DNA from: Flaviflexus huanghaiensis
GTDB taxonomy: Bacteria > Actinomycetota > Actinomycetes > Actinomycetales > Actinomycetaceae
Assembly (NCBI RefSeq): GCF_014118685.1
Contig: NZ_JACFAK010000003.1
Coordinates: 62,001-126,000, forward strand
Length of the DNA stretch: 64,000 nucleotides
Direction of reading: 5' to 3'
Shown here: in pieces, positions 1 to 11,746 of the stretch
Layout of the letters: every line of letters begins with the position of its first letter
Numbering within the stretch: the first letter of the stretch is position 1
Program-made: the position numbers and the translations under genes
The notes under the pieces: generated by a model
What the model saw: the letters and a program-made list of their open reading frames with translations, nothing else
Database searches by the model: none
What the model was told of the DNA's origin: nothing

Positions 1-33
1 GAAACGCGAGAACACTCGATTAGCATATAGGAC

Positions 34-1161
34 ATGGGACAGAAAGTAGTCGGCACGGGTGCTCGCGCGGCCGCGCCCGTCGTCTGCGTCATCGGAGGCG
101 GCCAGCTGGCGAGGATGATGCAGGAAGCGGCGATCGCTCTCGGAATTGAGCTTCGAGCGCTTGTCGAGGCCGATGATGGGTCGGCGGCTCAAGCGATCCG
201 CTACAGCGAGGTCGGCGCTGCCGACGATCGAGACACGATCGTCGCCTTCACCGACGGCCACCCGGTCACCGTCGAGCACGAGCATATTCCCAGCGATATC
301 CTCAACGAGATCGGCTCGCGACCCTCGGCCGATGCGCTCATCTTCGCCCAGGACAAACTCGTCATGCGGTCGCAACTTGATGCCCCGCACCCGCGATGGC
401 GGGAGGCCGCCAGCCGTGACGAGATCGATGGAGCGATCGCGGAACTCGGCGGAACAGCCGTGGCGAAGACGCCGCGTGGCGGCTACGACGGCAAGGGCGT
501 TGCTGTCGTCACCTCTGCCGCCGACATCCCATGGGACTACACCGACGGAACCCCGATTCTCCTCGAAGAAAAGGTTCCCTTCGACGTTGAGGTGTCTCAG
601 CTTGTCGCTCGGCGGCCCTCCGGCGAGATTCGGGCATGGCCGCTCGTCACGTCCGTCCAGAGGAACGGCATCTGCTTCGAGGTGACGGCCCCCGCCCCGG
701 TTTCTCCCGCGCTCCACACGAAGGCCGAGACCATCGCGAGAACGATCGCTGAGCAGACGGGTGTCGTCGGAGTTCTTGCGGTTGAGATGTTCGCGGTTGG
801 GGAGGAGCTGTTCGTCAATGAGCTGGCGATGAGGCCACACAACACCGGGCATTGGACGATCGAAGGCGCCGTGACGAGCCAGTTCGAGCAACACCTGCGC
901 GCCGTTCTCGATCTGCCACTCGGAGATACCGCCCCGCTCGCGCCCTGGTCCGTCATGGTCAACCTGCTCGGCTCCGAGCTGGCCGACCCTCGCGAAGCCC
1001 TCAGCGCAGTCTGGGAGGCTGACCCGGGAGTGAAGATTCACATGTACGGCAAGGAGGTCCGGCCCGAACGAAAGATTGGGCACGTGACCGTGACAGGGGA
1101 TGAGCTGGAGGAGGTGCGGGCGCGAGCCCGTGCCGCCATCGCCACCCTCGAAGGGAAATAA
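34..1161 (+). CDS. purK: N5-carboxyaminoimidazole ribonucleotide synthase PurK
   Basis: Purine biosynthesis enzyme (375 aa) that carboxylates AIR with ATP and bicarbonate to give N5-CAIR, the substrate of the adjacent PurE. An N-terminal glycine-rich motif (GGGQLARMM, residues 21-29) starts the PurK pre-ATP-grasp fold. An ATP-grasp core follows with [10 protein letters not shown] near residue 145 and [14 protein letters not shown] near residue 268, a PurK hallmark. The ATG lies 7 nt after TAGCAT (21-26), which fits a leaderless -10 element. About 15 residues precede the usual PurK start, so a slightly later start is possible. It ends 1 nt before purE, so the two form an operon. Confidence 0.95.
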   Translation: MGQKVVGTGARAAAPVVCVIGGGQLARMMQEAAIALGIELRALVEADDGSAAQAIRYSEVGAADDRDTIVAFTDGHPVTVEHEHIPSDILNEIGSRPSADALIFAQDKLVMRSQLDAPHPRWREAASRDEIDGAIAELGGTAVAKTPRGGYDGKGVAVVTSAADIPWDYTDGTPILLEEKVPFDVEVSQLVARRPSGEIRAWPLVTSVQRNGICFEVTAPAPVSPALHTKAETIARTIAEQTGVVGVLAVEMFAVGEELFVNELAMRPHNTGHWTIEGAVTSQFEQHLRAVLDLPLGDTAPLAPWSVMVNLLGSELADPREALSAVWEADPGVKIHMYGKEVRPERKIGHVTVTGDELEEVRARARAAIATLEGK

Positions 1162-1162
1162 C

Positions 1163-1651
1163 ATGCGTGTTGGCGTTGTCATGGGGTCCGATTCGGACTG
1201 GCCGGTCATGGAGACGGCAACCGCCGCCCTCGACGAATTCGGCATCGAATGGGAGGCTGATGTCGTCTCCGCGCATCGCATGCCCCAGGAGATGATCGAC
1301 TACGGCAGAACAGCGACCTCTCGCGGTATTGGTGTCATCATCGCCGGTGCGGGCGGCGCCGCCCACCTGCCAGGCATGCTCGCCTCCGTCACGACACTGC
1401 CGGTCATCGGCGTACCCGTCCCCCTCGCTCACCTCGACGGCATGGATTCTCTCCTGTCGATCGTTCAGATGCCGGCGGGGGTTCCAGTTGCGACGGTGTC
1501 GATCGGGGGCGCGCGTAACGCCGGTCTTCTTGCGGCGCGGATTCTCGGAATCACTGACGAGCGGATCGGTCGTCAGATGGCGAAGTTCCAGGAGGACCTT
1601 GCGGAGATCGCCAGGGCTAAGGGAGATTCACTCCGACGTCGGCTTGACTAA
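1163..1651 (+). CDS. purE: N5-CAIR mutase PurE, class I
   Basis: 162-residue class I PurE, which moves the carboxyl group of N5-CAIR from N5 to C4 to give [14 protein letters not shown] (7-16), the catalytic SAHR segment with His38, and the [11 protein letters not shown] loop are all present. The ATG starts 1 nt after the purK stop. A longer upstream reading frame exists but overlaps purK and lacks homology. The last 35 bp overlap the 3' end of the convergent LCP gene. Confidence 0.96.
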   Translation: MRVGVVMGSDSDWPVMETATAALDEFGIEWEADVVSAHRMPQEMIDYGRTATSRGIGVIIAGAGGAAHLPGMLASVTTLPVIGVPVPLAHLDGMDSLLSIVQMPAGVPVATVSIGGARNAGLLAARILGITDERIGRQMAKFQEDLAEIARAKGDSLRRRLD

Positions 1652-2864
1652 TCGAGCCGTCAGCGACCTTGGCAAAGAACTCCTCGGTGCCCTGGGGGTC
1701 AAGGAGCACGGTTGAGCCGACTCCGCCAGGCTGGTAGTTGACGTCGACGATGGGGGGAGTCCCAATCACTCCATTGGGGCCCATGATCGTTCTCATCGGC
1801 AGCGCAATCCTGCCCAGTTCGAACAAGCTCATGTCCTCATCCACCGTCAACGCGGACGTTGTCTCGCCAACGAGACTGTACTGGCGCACCGGATTGATGA
1901 GTGTGGCGGGGCTTGCCGCCTTGTCCATAATCTTCGCGATGACCTGACGCTGACGCGCTGTGCGCCCGATATCACCGAGGGGGTCGGAGTACCGCATGCG
2001 GGTGAACGCCAGTGCAGTCTCCCCGTTCGAGTCATGGCATCCGGCCTCCCATACGAGCCCCGACATCGTGTCGTTGACGTCGTAGTCGAGGCACAGCTCA
2101 ACTCCGCCCACCGCATCGACGAGGGAAGAAATGCCGTCCATGCCGACCTCCACATAGTGGTCGATCGTCAGACCGGAGAGCCCTTCTACGGTTTCAACAA
2201 GTAATTGCGGGCCGCCGACCGAGTAGGCGGCGTTGAGCTTCGCGTTGCCGTACCGCGGGATCGACACATAGGTGTCACGGGGTAGCGAGATGAGGGATGG
2301 GTTGCCGGACTCGGGGACATGGACAAGCATGATCGAATCCGATCGTTGTCCTTCCACGCCGTCATTAATGCCATCTTCAGAACGCCGATCCGTTCCGGCG
2401 AACAGCACGGTTCGCCCCGGAGTGTTGGGAGCGCCGGACAACGCCTCGACATGCTGTAGCTTCGAATCGCCATAGAAGTAGAGGAACACCGGCCACGCGA
2501 CGAGGGCGATAACGAGCAGGAGCACGAGAGGACCAACGACGCGGCGACGACGGTGCGGGCGCCCGGGCGCAACCTGTCGCGGAGGTGCGGGCGGGGGCGC
2601 CGCAGGTCTCGGCGCGGGGCGTTGCATCTCGTCCATCGGTAGCCCGAGCGGCTGCTGTGGCCGCGGCGCACCCCGCCTGCGTGCCGGAGCGAACGAGGGC
2701 GGAGGAACGTCAGGGCGGGCTACCCTGTCGACAGGCTGCCGCACAGGATCCTCGGACTCTGACGGGGTTGACATGCGCTGGTTCCGGCCGCGGATGATCG
2801 TGGCGCCAGCAGCAGAGGGCCGCTTGGCGGGATTCTTCGGCGGATATGACGGTACGCCGGTCAC
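1617..2864 (-). CDS. LCP (LytR-CpsA-Psr) family cell-wall glycopolymer ligase
   Basis: 415-residue membrane protein of the LCP family, which transfers lipid-linked glycopolymers to peptidoglycan outside the cell. A proline- and arginine-rich cytoplasmic tail (about 1-105) is followed by one membrane segment (about 110-132) and the LCP domain. Visible LCP landmarks are [38 protein letters not shown] and [21 protein letters not shown]. The GTG start overlaps the stop of the upstream LCP gene (GTGA), so the pair is translationally coupled. An internal ATG at 2774 would shorten the tail by 30 residues. The 3' end overlaps purE by 35 bp in convergent orientation. Confidence 0.88.
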   Translation of the reverse strand: MTGVPSYPPKNPAKRPSAAGATIIRGRNQRMSTPSESEDPVRQPVDRVARPDVPPPSFAPARRRGAPRPQQPLGLPMDEMQRPAPRPAAPPPAPPRQVAPGRPHRRRRVVGPLVLLLVIALVAWPVFLYFYGDSKLQHVEALSGAPNTPGRTVLFAGTDRRSEDGINDGVEGQRSDSIMLVHVPESGNPSLISLPRDTYVSIPRYGNAKLNAAYSVGGPQLLVETVEGLSGLTIDHYVEVGMDGISSLVDAVGGVELCLDYDVNDTMSGLVWEAGCHDSNGETALAFTRMRYSDPLGDIGRTARQRQVIAKIMDKAASPATLINPVRQYSLVGETTSALTVDEDMSLFELGRIALPMRTIMGPNGVIGTPPIVDVNYQPGGVGSTVLLDPQGTEEFFAKVADGSISQADVGVNLP

Positions 2865-4006
2865 TCGGCCTCCTGAGTTTCGTCCGCGGTGCTCGGAGTC
2901 GCGCTCGGATCTTCGGGCGGCTTGACCTCGCCATCCTCGTCAAAGATCGTGTTGAGTGGGACATCGTCCAGCAGAGCTTCCCACAGAAGCTCACCTTCCG
3001 CCGCCGGGAGCACACGCGCGCCAGCCGGATCCCACGGCATCGTCATGAGGAACATATCGTCCGTCGAGACGCCGCGTATCGAGTTCGCGAGCGAGGCAAG
3101 AGTGTCGATGTTGCCGAGCTGAGCATCCGTGACAATCGACTGGGACACAGCATCGACAAGCCTGTAGAGGGCCGGCAGGTCCGTGAGGATATTGCGGCTC
3201 AGCGCATCCTCCGCGATCGCGAGAACGAGGTCCTGCTGGCGCTGCATGCGGCCGATGTCCGACCCGTCGCCGATCCCTTTGCGGGCACGCGCGAATGCGA
3301 GCGCCTGCTCCCCATCGAGAGTCTGGCAGCCAGCCGCGACGTTGAGTCCCGCCATCGAGTCCGCGAGGTCCTCTTCGAAGCACATCTCAACCCCGCCGAG
3401 AGCATCGACAAACTGCTGGAACGACGCGAAGTCCACGACGACGAAGCCGTCGATGAAGAGCCCGGTCATGTCCTCGACGGTGCGGATCGTGCAGGCGGCT
3501 GCCGCGCCGACATCGTTCGTTTGCCCGCCGATGGAGAAAGCCGAGTTGAAGATCGCCTGGCTCTTCGGGGATGTCCACGTCCCGTCCGGCAGGCGGCACG
3601 ACGGGATGTCGACGAGGGTGTCGCGGGGGATTGAGATGATTTCCACACGTGAGCGGTCGGCAGAGATATGGGCGAGCATTGTCGTGTCGGACCTCATACC
3701 GACGACATCGCCTGACTGGCCTGCGCCATCGATGTCGGCCTCACCCGCACGCACGTCTGATCCGAGAATGAGAAAGTTGACGTCCTCGCCCGGCTTGTAC
3801 GGCTCAAGTTCCTCGGACTCACGGTCGAGGTAAATGTCGATGTCCTGCGACTGGATGTTGCTGTCGAGACGCGTGTAAGCGAAGTAGATTGCTGACGCCA
3901 CGAACAGCACAATCGCGAGGAGCATGCTGATCACCGGAACCGCCCAGGGATACTGTCGGCTGGCTGCTGCATGGCTAGCCTCGCGGGGGGAGGAGAACGG
4001 ACTCAC
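2861..4006 (-). CDS. LCP (LytR-CpsA-Psr) family cell-wall glycopolymer ligase
   Basis: 381-residue paralogue of the gene that follows it. A membrane anchor (about 20-43) precedes an extracellular LCP domain with MRSDTTMLAHI, SIPRDTLVDIP, AIFNSAFSIGG, VDALGGVEM and FARARKGIGDGSDIGRMQRQQ. The last 25 residues are acidic and Pro/Thr rich. The start is GTG, with TAGTAT (4013-4018) exactly 6 nt upstream and no ribosome-binding site, so the transcript is probably leaderless. First gene of a two-gene operon. Confidence 0.88.
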   Translation of the reverse strand: MSPFSSPREASHAAASRQYPWAVPVISMLLAIVLFVASAIYFAYTRLDSNIQSQDIDIYLDRESEELEPYKPGEDVNFLILGSDVRAGEADIDGAGQSGDVVGMRSDTTMLAHISADRSRVEIISIPRDTLVDIPSCRLPDGTWTSPKSQAIFNSAFSIGGQTNDVGAAAACTIRTVEDMTGLFIDGFVVVDFASFQQFVDALGGVEMCFEEDLADSMAGLNVAAGCQTLDGEQALAFARARKGIGDGSDIGRMQRQQDLVLAIAEDALSRNILTDLPALYRLVDAVSQSIVTDAQLGNIDTLASLANSIRGVSTDDMFLMTMPWDPAGARVLPAAEGELLWEALLDDVPLNTIFDEDGEVKPPEDPSATPSTADETQEAE

Positions 4007-4012
4007 GCTCTG

Positions 4013-4018
4013 ATACTA
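4013..4018 (-). promoter_or_regulatory. -10 element of a leaderless promoter (LCP operon)
   Basis: TAGTAT on the minus strand, six bases before the GTG at 4006. Transcription about 7 nt after a -10 would begin at the start codon. The same spacing recurs at several operon heads in this window. Confidence 0.55.
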
Positions 4019-4086
4019 GTCCGCAAGGCGAGAGTCTTGCGAAAATTGGCCTAGTCTGTCTGTGTAGATCACACGGAGGAGAAGAA

Positions 4087-4920
4087 GTGGCCGGACCAGA
4101 GATTCACGTTGTCACGGTCGCCTACAACCCGGGCGAAGAGCTGGAGCGGATGATCGTATCCCTCGAGGATGCGTGCCCAGGGCTTCATTACACCGTCGAC
4201 ATTGTGGACAACGGCACCGAGACGGGAATCGTTAACCGTGTCGCAGCTGACCGTGGCGCCCGCATCATCCGTCCCGGCGAGAACCTTGGATATGGAACGG
4301 CAGCGGACCTTGCTCTCCTCAACTCGGACGCCGACTGGTTCCTCCTTGTTAACCCCGACACGATATTTACCCCGGGTGCCGTGACCGCACTCGTCGAAGC
4401 GACTGCACGGTGGCCGGAGGGCGGGGTGTTTGGACCGCAGCTCGCGAACATGGACGGATCGATTTATCCGTCGGCTAGGGAATTGCCATCGGTTTCCACC
4501 GGCGTTGGGCACGCCCTGTTCACGACGTTCTGGCGAAACAACCCGTGGACGGCGCGCTACCACGGCAGAACCGACGTCGAGCACGCCTGCGGGTGGCTGT
4601 CCGGCGCCTGCCTGCTCATGAGACGAGAAGCGTTCTGGCACGTCGGCGGGTTCGATCCGGAGTACTTCATGTTCTTTGAGGATGTTGACCTCGGCAGGCG
4701 AATGACGGAGGCTGGCTGGCAGTCCATCTATGTCCCCACAGCCACCGTCATCCACGACCAGGGCATGTCGTGGCGGGACAAGCCAGCGATGATGATCCGC
4801 GCCCACCACGACTCTGCCGTCCGCTACATCCGCCAGGCGTACCCGGGCGTGAAGAACGCCCCGCTACGCGGGGCGATCATCACCGGATTGAAGCTTCGGG
4901 CGCGTTGGATGACCCGCTAG
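4087..4920 (+). CDS. GT2 glycosyltransferase, WbbL-like rhamnosyltransferase
   Basis: 277-residue cytoplasmic GT-A enzyme. It resembles the WbbL group that adds L-rhamnose from dTDP-rhamnose to decaprenyl-diphospho-GlcNAc to begin a wall-linker. HVVTVAYNPG opens the fold, LVNPDT holds the DxD-like metal/nucleotide site, and GWLSGACLLMRREAF and FMFFEDVDLGRRM are typical of bacterial rhamnosyltransferases. The GTG start is preceded by a strong GGAGGAG. Neighbouring rmlB and LCP genes fit a wall-polysaccharide linkage role. The acceptor is inferred from family only. It ends 1 nt from the convergent rmlB. Confidence 0.82.
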   Translation: MAGPEIHVVTVAYNPGEELERMIVSLEDACPGLHYTVDIVDNGTETGIVNRVAADRGARIIRPGENLGYGTAADLALLNSDADWFLLVNPDTIFTPGAVTALVEATARWPEGGVFGPQLANMDGSIYPSARELPSVSTGVGHALFTTFWRNNPWTARYHGRTDVEHACGWLSGACLLMRREAFWHVGGFDPEYFMFFEDVDLGRRMTEAGWQSIYVPTATVIHDQGMSWRDKPAMMIRAHHDSAVRYIRQAYPGVKNAPLRGAIITGLKLRARWMTR

Positions 4921-4921
4921 C

Positions 4922-7227
<2,306 letters not shown>

Positions 7228-7309
7228 GGTCACCACGTTATCGCAAAGACAGCCGCTCCCCGCCTTTCGTGGGAGTCGTGGCGAGCGCTCAGCGTCAGTG
7301 GAAAGCGGA

Positions 7310-7323
7310 GCACCGCACGGTGC
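7310..7323. promoter_or_regulatory. Short perfect inverted repeat between divergent genes
   Basis: GCACCG-CA-CGGTGC in the 183-bp gap between the divergent ugd and the DUF6541 gene. It could be a small operator or a chance palindrome in GC-rich DNA. Confidence 0.25.
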
Positions 7324-7410
7324 AGGCGTGAGGATGGTCAATATGCCGGTGCGGCTTCACGCTCGTCACGTAAAGTCTCCTACGACATATGCGCACAGCG
7401 GGCGACGTGA

Positions 7411-9372
7411 ATGAGGGATGTTATGACGTGGGCTGACCTGGCGCTGAGCATGATGGCTCTCGCCCTCATGCTCATGGTGCCCGGATATGCGGTGAGCCGC
7501 GCCTTCCGTGTCCCCGCGCTGCCGGCACTTGCGGTGAGCCCGCTTCTCGCTCTTGGTCTCATCGCCATGACCGCCCACATCTTTCGGTTCCTCGGCATCG
7601 GTTGGAGCCCCGGGAGCTGGCTTGTCACCGCGACCATCATCACTGCGATCGGTGCGGGCGCCGCGTTCAAGCTGGGGGAGCTACGACGGCCCACATGGCA
7701 GCACTCACTGCCGGGGGTAGCCCTTATTGGCGGCACTCTCGTCTCCGCTGCGATTGGGGGATGGACGTTTCTTCGAGCACTCGTCGTCCCGAACGCGGTG
7801 CCGGTCGGTTGGGATGGCATCTACCACCTGTCTGGGGTCCGCGCAGTCATCGACACCGGTGACGCCTCCATCTTCGCCATGTCACGGCTCTATGAGGATG
7901 CGACGGTGTCGTATCCTTCCGGTTTCCACGCACTCGGAGCCCTCGTACCCTGGCTGGGTGCCGCCGGGGCAACGAACGCTGTCATCATCCTCTCGGTCTG
8001 CCTCATCCTTCCTCTGGGGATTGGCGGGCTTGCGCTCAAATCCTTCCCTGAGCATCCCTCCGTTGCCCTCATCGCTCCCGTCACCGCGAGCTGGCTTATC
8101 ACCCTGCCAGCAGTCCTCTTTGGCTACCGCACGGCGCTACCTGCCGCCCTCGGCGCGGCCCTTGTCCCAGCGTTCCTGTGTCTCGTCTGGGTGGCCGTCT
8201 ACCCGAGGATGAGATGGTCGATTCTCATCCTCCTCAGCATCGCCACTCTCGGGCTCGTCTACGCCCAGCCCGCGACAGTTGTGGGTGCTGGCCTCATGGC
8301 CCTGCCTGCCATTATCTCAGCGGCCGCCGGGCCGCTAGCCTCAGTTGCGCGGTCGAGGAAGTGGAAGACCGCTCTCGCCATCGGGCTCGGCGCGGGACTG
8401 GCGGCCATCGTCATCCGAGAGGTCCTTTCTCATCCGCGGGTGCAGGCGGTCGCCAACTATCCGCGGGGAACGACCGGGGCGGATAACTGGGAACGCTTGA
8501 CTCTTGTCCTCACCGATGAATCAACGCTTGTGGGTGCGGGCTGGGAGCCGTGGATTCTTCCCATGTTCCTCATCATCGGCGCTACCTTTGCTCTCGTGTG
8601 GCGGAGCTCCCGCGCTGTCGTCGGAGCCTGGATCGTCGCGGCGACACTCTCGGTCGGGGCGATGAAGGTCGAGTGGTGGGGGAGCGTGTTCACGGGCTTC
8701 TTTTATAACGACTTCCCCCGCATCCTCGCGCTCATTGCTGGCCCCATGGGCGTGCTATCGGGAGCCGGTGTCGCCCTCATCGGCCTTGCGGTCCAGCGAA
8801 TCGTGAGGCGCCGGCTGAAAGCCCCCGCTTTGATGAGTGCCGCGGCCGGACTGCTCGCGATATCGCTCGTTGTCCATTGGGCATGGGACACAACAGGTCA
8901 TTTCCGTGACGAGCAGAAGAAGGCCGGGCTCGAATACAAGTACTTCACACCGAACAGCGGATGGATGAGGACGGTCGTGTCGACCTGGGAAGAAATTGAG
9001 TTCATCGAGGCTACTGCAGCGACGTTGCCGGATGATGCCGTCGTCGTTGGTAACCCGCTGTCCGGCACGACGTTCTTCTACGCACTGGGTGGAGTCGATG
9101 CCTACCCGAAGGCGATCAACACGTACCGTCCCGGCACCGCCGAGCATTATCTCGTCAACAACTTCCGTGACTACCTCGAGGATCCAGCCGTGTGCGACGC
9201 GGTGAGGGAGCTCGGCGCCACCCACGTCTATCTCAAACCAGTCGACTACGCGGAGGGCATTTACTCGGACCAGGGCCGGCCCGGTTTTTTCGACGTGCCG
9301 CGCGATGGGCTCACACCGTTCGCGATGTACAGCGACGACATCGGGCTGTGGACGATCGACGCCTGCGAATGA
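7411..9372 (+). CDS. DUF6541-type polytopic membrane protein
   Basis: 653-residue protein with about a dozen hydrophobic segments (roughly 5-500) followed by a soluble C-terminal part of about 150 residues. It shares landmarks with the protein at 24649: an N-terminal PGY turn (MLMVPGYAVSRAF), an Asp/His loop WDGIYHLSGVRAV, and YPSGFHALGAL. The overall shape resembles GT-C glycosyltransferases, but a catalytic role is unproven. ATG 7423, four codons in, has a better GAGGG ribosome-binding site and may be the true start. Located among surface-glycan genes, divergent from ugd. Confidence 0.7.
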   Translation: MRDVMTWADLALSMMALALMLMVPGYAVSRAFRVPALPALAVSPLLALGLIAMTAHIFRFLGIGWSPGSWLVTATIITAIGAGAAFKLGELRRPTWQHSLPGVALIGGTLVSAAIGGWTFLRALVVPNAVPVGWDGIYHLSGVRAVIDTGDASIFAMSRLYEDATVSYPSGFHALGALVPWLGAAGATNAVIILSVCLILPLGIGGLALKSFPEHPSVALIAPVTASWLITLPAVLFGYRTALPAALGAALVPAFLCLVWVAVYPRMRWSILILLSIATLGLVYAQPATVVGAGLMALPAIISAAAGPLASVARSRKWKTALAIGLGAGLAAIVIREVLSHPRVQAVANYPRGTTGADNWERLTLVLTDESTLVGAGWEPWILPMFLIIGATFALVWRSSRAVVGAWIVAATLSVGAMKVEWWGSVFTGFFYNDFPRILALIAGPMGVLSGAGVALIGLAVQRIVRRRLKAPALMSAAAGLLAISLVVHWAWDTTGHFRDEQKKAGLEYKYFTPNSGWMRTVVSTWEEIEFIEATAATLPDDAVVVGNPLSGTTFFYALGGVDAYPKAINTYRPGTAEHYLVNNFRDYLEDPAVCDAVRELGATHVYLKPVDYAEGIYSDQGRPGFFDVPRDGLTPFAMYSDDIGLWTIDACE

Positions 9373-9452
9373 GCCGTCAGACTGCGGGAACGGACAGCCT
9401 CGATGACCCTCCCGTGCGTAGCGGCGTGCTTAGGCGCACAGCAGTGGATAGA

Positions 9453-9492
9453 TATGCTGGTAGTCGTCTGTCGACTAAGAGAAGAGTCGACA
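9453..9492 (+). promoter_or_regulatory. Candidate -10 and 5' stem-loop before the TupA-like gene
   Basis: TATGCT (9453-9458) could be a -10 element with a start near 9465. Right after it lies a perfect 8-bp inverted repeat, TGTCGACT (9469-9476) and AGTCGACA (9485-9492), with an 8-nt loop. No T-run follows, so it is a poor terminator. It could be a 5' stem-loop of the mRNA or an operator. Confidence 0.35.
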
Positions 9493-9512
9493 CTTGGTGA
9501 AGCGGGGTTTCA

Positions 9513-10436
9513 ATGGCTTTGACCTTTCGTGGGATGACGATCCAGCGGATTGCCGTTCTTGAATGGCGAAAGATGCGAAGACGGCTGGAAGAACGGAAAA
9601 ATCACCTGACACGGCCCAGCCTTGCCCCCTCCTTCTATCGCTCCTTGCAGTACCGGCGCGCCTATTGGAAAGAACTTGTCAGCAGACATGGCATGGATGA
9701 CGAGCTCTATCCGGAGAATTCAAAACTCCGGTGCAGGGCCATTGCGCAGGCAGCAGGCGCGCCGGTGCCTGCTCTTCTCGACGGACCGGTCGCGGCACGT
9801 GAGCTTCGACCCCTCGATTATGGCGAGCAGTTTGTCATCAAACCGGATTGGGGCGCGTCGTCGCGTGGAGTGATGGTCATGCGAAAGGAGAATGACGGGT
9901 CGTTTATCGAACTCATTACCGGTAACCGGCTCGATCACGACGAAATTGCGGCAGAAGCGGAACAGCGAGTCGTCAAGAGTAGGCGCGGCCGTGTCAACCG
10001 TCTGATTGTTGAGGAGTCCGTTGCGGATGGTCACACTCGACCAATGGAGTGGAAGATATTCTCGTTCCACGGCGAAGTTGGGCTGGTCCAGCAGATGGCG
10101 CGAGGAGCGGGCGATACGGAGATGAAGCTCTACCGGCCAGACGGAACGAGCGCTGGTCGTTTGCGCAAAGACGTCATTATCAACGCAAATCTGACAGCCC
10201 CGGGAAACCTATCTGAGCTCGTCGATATCGCCCGGCGAGTGTCGCTTGAAATCAATTCAGGCTTTGTCAGGGTCGATCTCTTCGAGCGGCTCAGTGGAGA
10301 GATTGTCTTCGGCGAACTGAGTCTCATCCCGGGTGGTGACCTCTATTTCGGACGTGACTGGGACCGCCGGCTCGGACAGATGTGGTTCGACGCGGACGTG
10401 CGAATTCTCGATAAGAAGCGTCCCATCATCCCGTGA
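9513..10436 (+). CDS. TupA-like ATP-grasp protein
   Basis: 307-residue cytoplasmic protein resembling TupA-like ATP-grasp enzymes, named after the teichuronopeptide synthesis protein of alkaliphilic Bacillus. Seen: EQFVIKPDWGASSRGVMV (about 107-124), typical of an ATP-grasp nucleotide loop; MEWKIFSFHGEVGLVQ; and a metal-binding end, VDLFERLSGEIVFGELSLIPGG. It probably forms an amide between a carboxylate and an amine on a surface polymer, perhaps an amino acid on a uronic acid, but the substrate is unknown. The ribosome-binding site is weak. It ends 15 bp from a convergent gene with no obvious terminator. Confidence 0.72.
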   Translation: MALTFRGMTIQRIAVLEWRKMRRRLEERKNHLTRPSLAPSFYRSLQYRRAYWKELVSRHGMDDELYPENSKLRCRAIAQAAGAPVPALLDGPVAARELRPLDYGEQFVIKPDWGASSRGVMVMRKENDGSFIELITGNRLDHDEIAAEAEQRVVKSRRGRVNRLIVEESVADGHTRPMEWKIFSFHGEVGLVQQMARGAGDTEMKLYRPDGTSAGRLRKDVIINANLTAPGNLSELVDIARRVSLEINSGFVRVDLFERLSGEIVFGELSLIPGGDLYFGRDWDRRLGQMWFDADVRILDKKRPIIP

Positions 10437-10451
10437 CCAGTTCGGAGTCCG

Positions 10452-10895
10452 TCAGCTTTCTCCCGACGTGGCGCCACCGTTTCCTGACTCAATGCCGTGA
10501 ACGCCAGCATCTTTGTCCGACTCCTTCGGAGCGGGAACGGATCCGCCCGGGACTTCGAACTGGCTACCCTGTGGCTGCGACCGAGCGATAGCGAGCTCAC
10601 GTGCGAGGTCGGTGATGCGATTCTCGAAGATATTCATCCGGCGATAGCTGACCACGGCATAAGACAGGAAGGCGATGACGAGGAGGTAGAGAATGAGGTC
10701 GGCGCCGCGGCCAACGCCGACCCATTGCGCAACCGTGCTCGTTGTGTCTGGGAAGAGAATCGAGCCGAGCGCGAGAAGGACGAACACGACGAGAAGAAGC
10801 CGCCGAAGGGCAACATTCTTCGTGTTACTCGTTGACTTGATCAAGAAGTAGGCGATGACAAGCACCGCTACGATGAGGACAATTTTGATTACCAC
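10452..10895 (-). CDS. DUF2304 family small membrane protein
   Basis: 147-residue protein with an N-terminal membrane segment (about 3-20) and two more (about 33-48 and 65-85), then a soluble tail carrying a short amphipathic helix (FENRITDLARELAIARSQ) and a disordered Pro/Gly/Ser end. DUF2304 proteins usually lie next to polyprenol-phosphate GT2 enzymes, as here (26 bp downstream of one). They are thought to partner with or anchor the transferase, but the function is not established. Confidence 0.75.
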   Translation of the reverse strand: MVIKIVLIVAVLVIAYFLIKSTSNTKNVALRRLLLVVFVLLALGSILFPDTTSTVAQWVGVGRGADLILYLLVIAFLSYAVVSYRRMNIFENRITDLARELAIARSQPQGSQFEVPGGSVPAPKESDKDAGVHGIESGNGGATSGES

Positions 10896-10921
10896 GACTC
10901 AGTCTTTCTTTCTCATGTCTA

Positions 10922-11614
10922 CTAGCCGAACAGCATCTCGGTCACGATGTTCACTCCGTTGAGAAGGCTCTGTCCCTTCGACCGAGAATAGTCGGTGTAG
11001 TCAATAGTCACGGATTCCTCTGCCCACGGCAGTCGGGTGGCCGCGAGCTGGTGCACAATCTCAGAGGCGTGTGCCATGCGGTTCTGTCTGAGTCGGATTT
11101 GTTCAAGAGCGTCCCTGCGGAGCACACGCAGACCATTGTGAGCATCGGTCATGTCCATGCCGGTGCGTAGCTTCGTCGCTTTCGCCGCTGTTCGAAGGAC
11201 GAGCTTCTTCAGTGCGCCCGCCTGATGGGTTTCCGAGAGGAACCGGGAGCCGAGCACAAAGCCAAGATTGTCTGCCTCAGCCCGTTCGATCATCCGTAGC
11301 GCGTCGCTTGTTCGATGCTGACCATCGGCGTCAAAAGTGACGACGTAGCGGGCATCCGTGTATGTCAGGACCCAGTCAAAGCCGGTCTGCAGTGCGGCGC
11401 CCTGGCCGAGGTTGATTGGATGCTGCGCGACTTCGGCTCCCGCCGCATGTGCAAGGGACGCCGAACCATCCACGGATCCATCGTCCACGCACAGAATGTT
11501 GGGAAAGGTCTGAAGGGTGTGCGAGATGACATCCCCGATGACGGTCGCCTCGTTGTACAGAGGCACGACCAGCCACGTCTTTCGAACGATCGGGGGGTAT
11601 CCAGTCATGCTCAT
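10922..11614 (-). CDS. GT2 glycosyltransferase, polyprenol-phosphate sugar transferase type
   Basis: 230-residue GT-A enzyme like the catalytic part of dolichol/polyprenol-phosphate mannosyl transferases. VVPLYNEATVIGDVI opens the fold, ILCVDDGSVDG and VVTFDADGQH carry the nucleotide and DxD sites, and DAHNGLRVLRRDAL is the usual C-terminal helix motif. It lacks membrane helices, and the DUF2304 protein encoded next may supply membrane contact. GATACT lies exactly 6 nt before the ATG (11621-11626), a weaker version of the leaderless pattern seen elsewhere. Confidence 0.85.
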   Translation of the reverse strand: MSMTGYPPIVRKTWLVVPLYNEATVIGDVISHTLQTFPNILCVDDGSVDGSASLAHAAGAEVAQHPINLGQGAALQTGFDWVLTYTDARYVVTFDADGQHRTSDALRMIERAEADNLGFVLGSRFLSETHQAGALKKLVLRTAAKATKLRTGMDMTDAHNGLRVLRRDALEQIRLRQNRMAHASEIVHQLAATRLPWAEESVTIDYTDYSRSKGQSLLNGVNIVTEMLFG

Positions 11615-11746
11615 TGCCTAAGTATCGCATGATAACCTTTGGCGTAGCCGAATCCACCGGCCAGCATGCGAGCATGCCAACCCAAACGGCACACAGCCCA
11701 TGCCAGAGTTGAACATAAGCCGCTGAGGCTCGTGTGAGGAGCGCAC

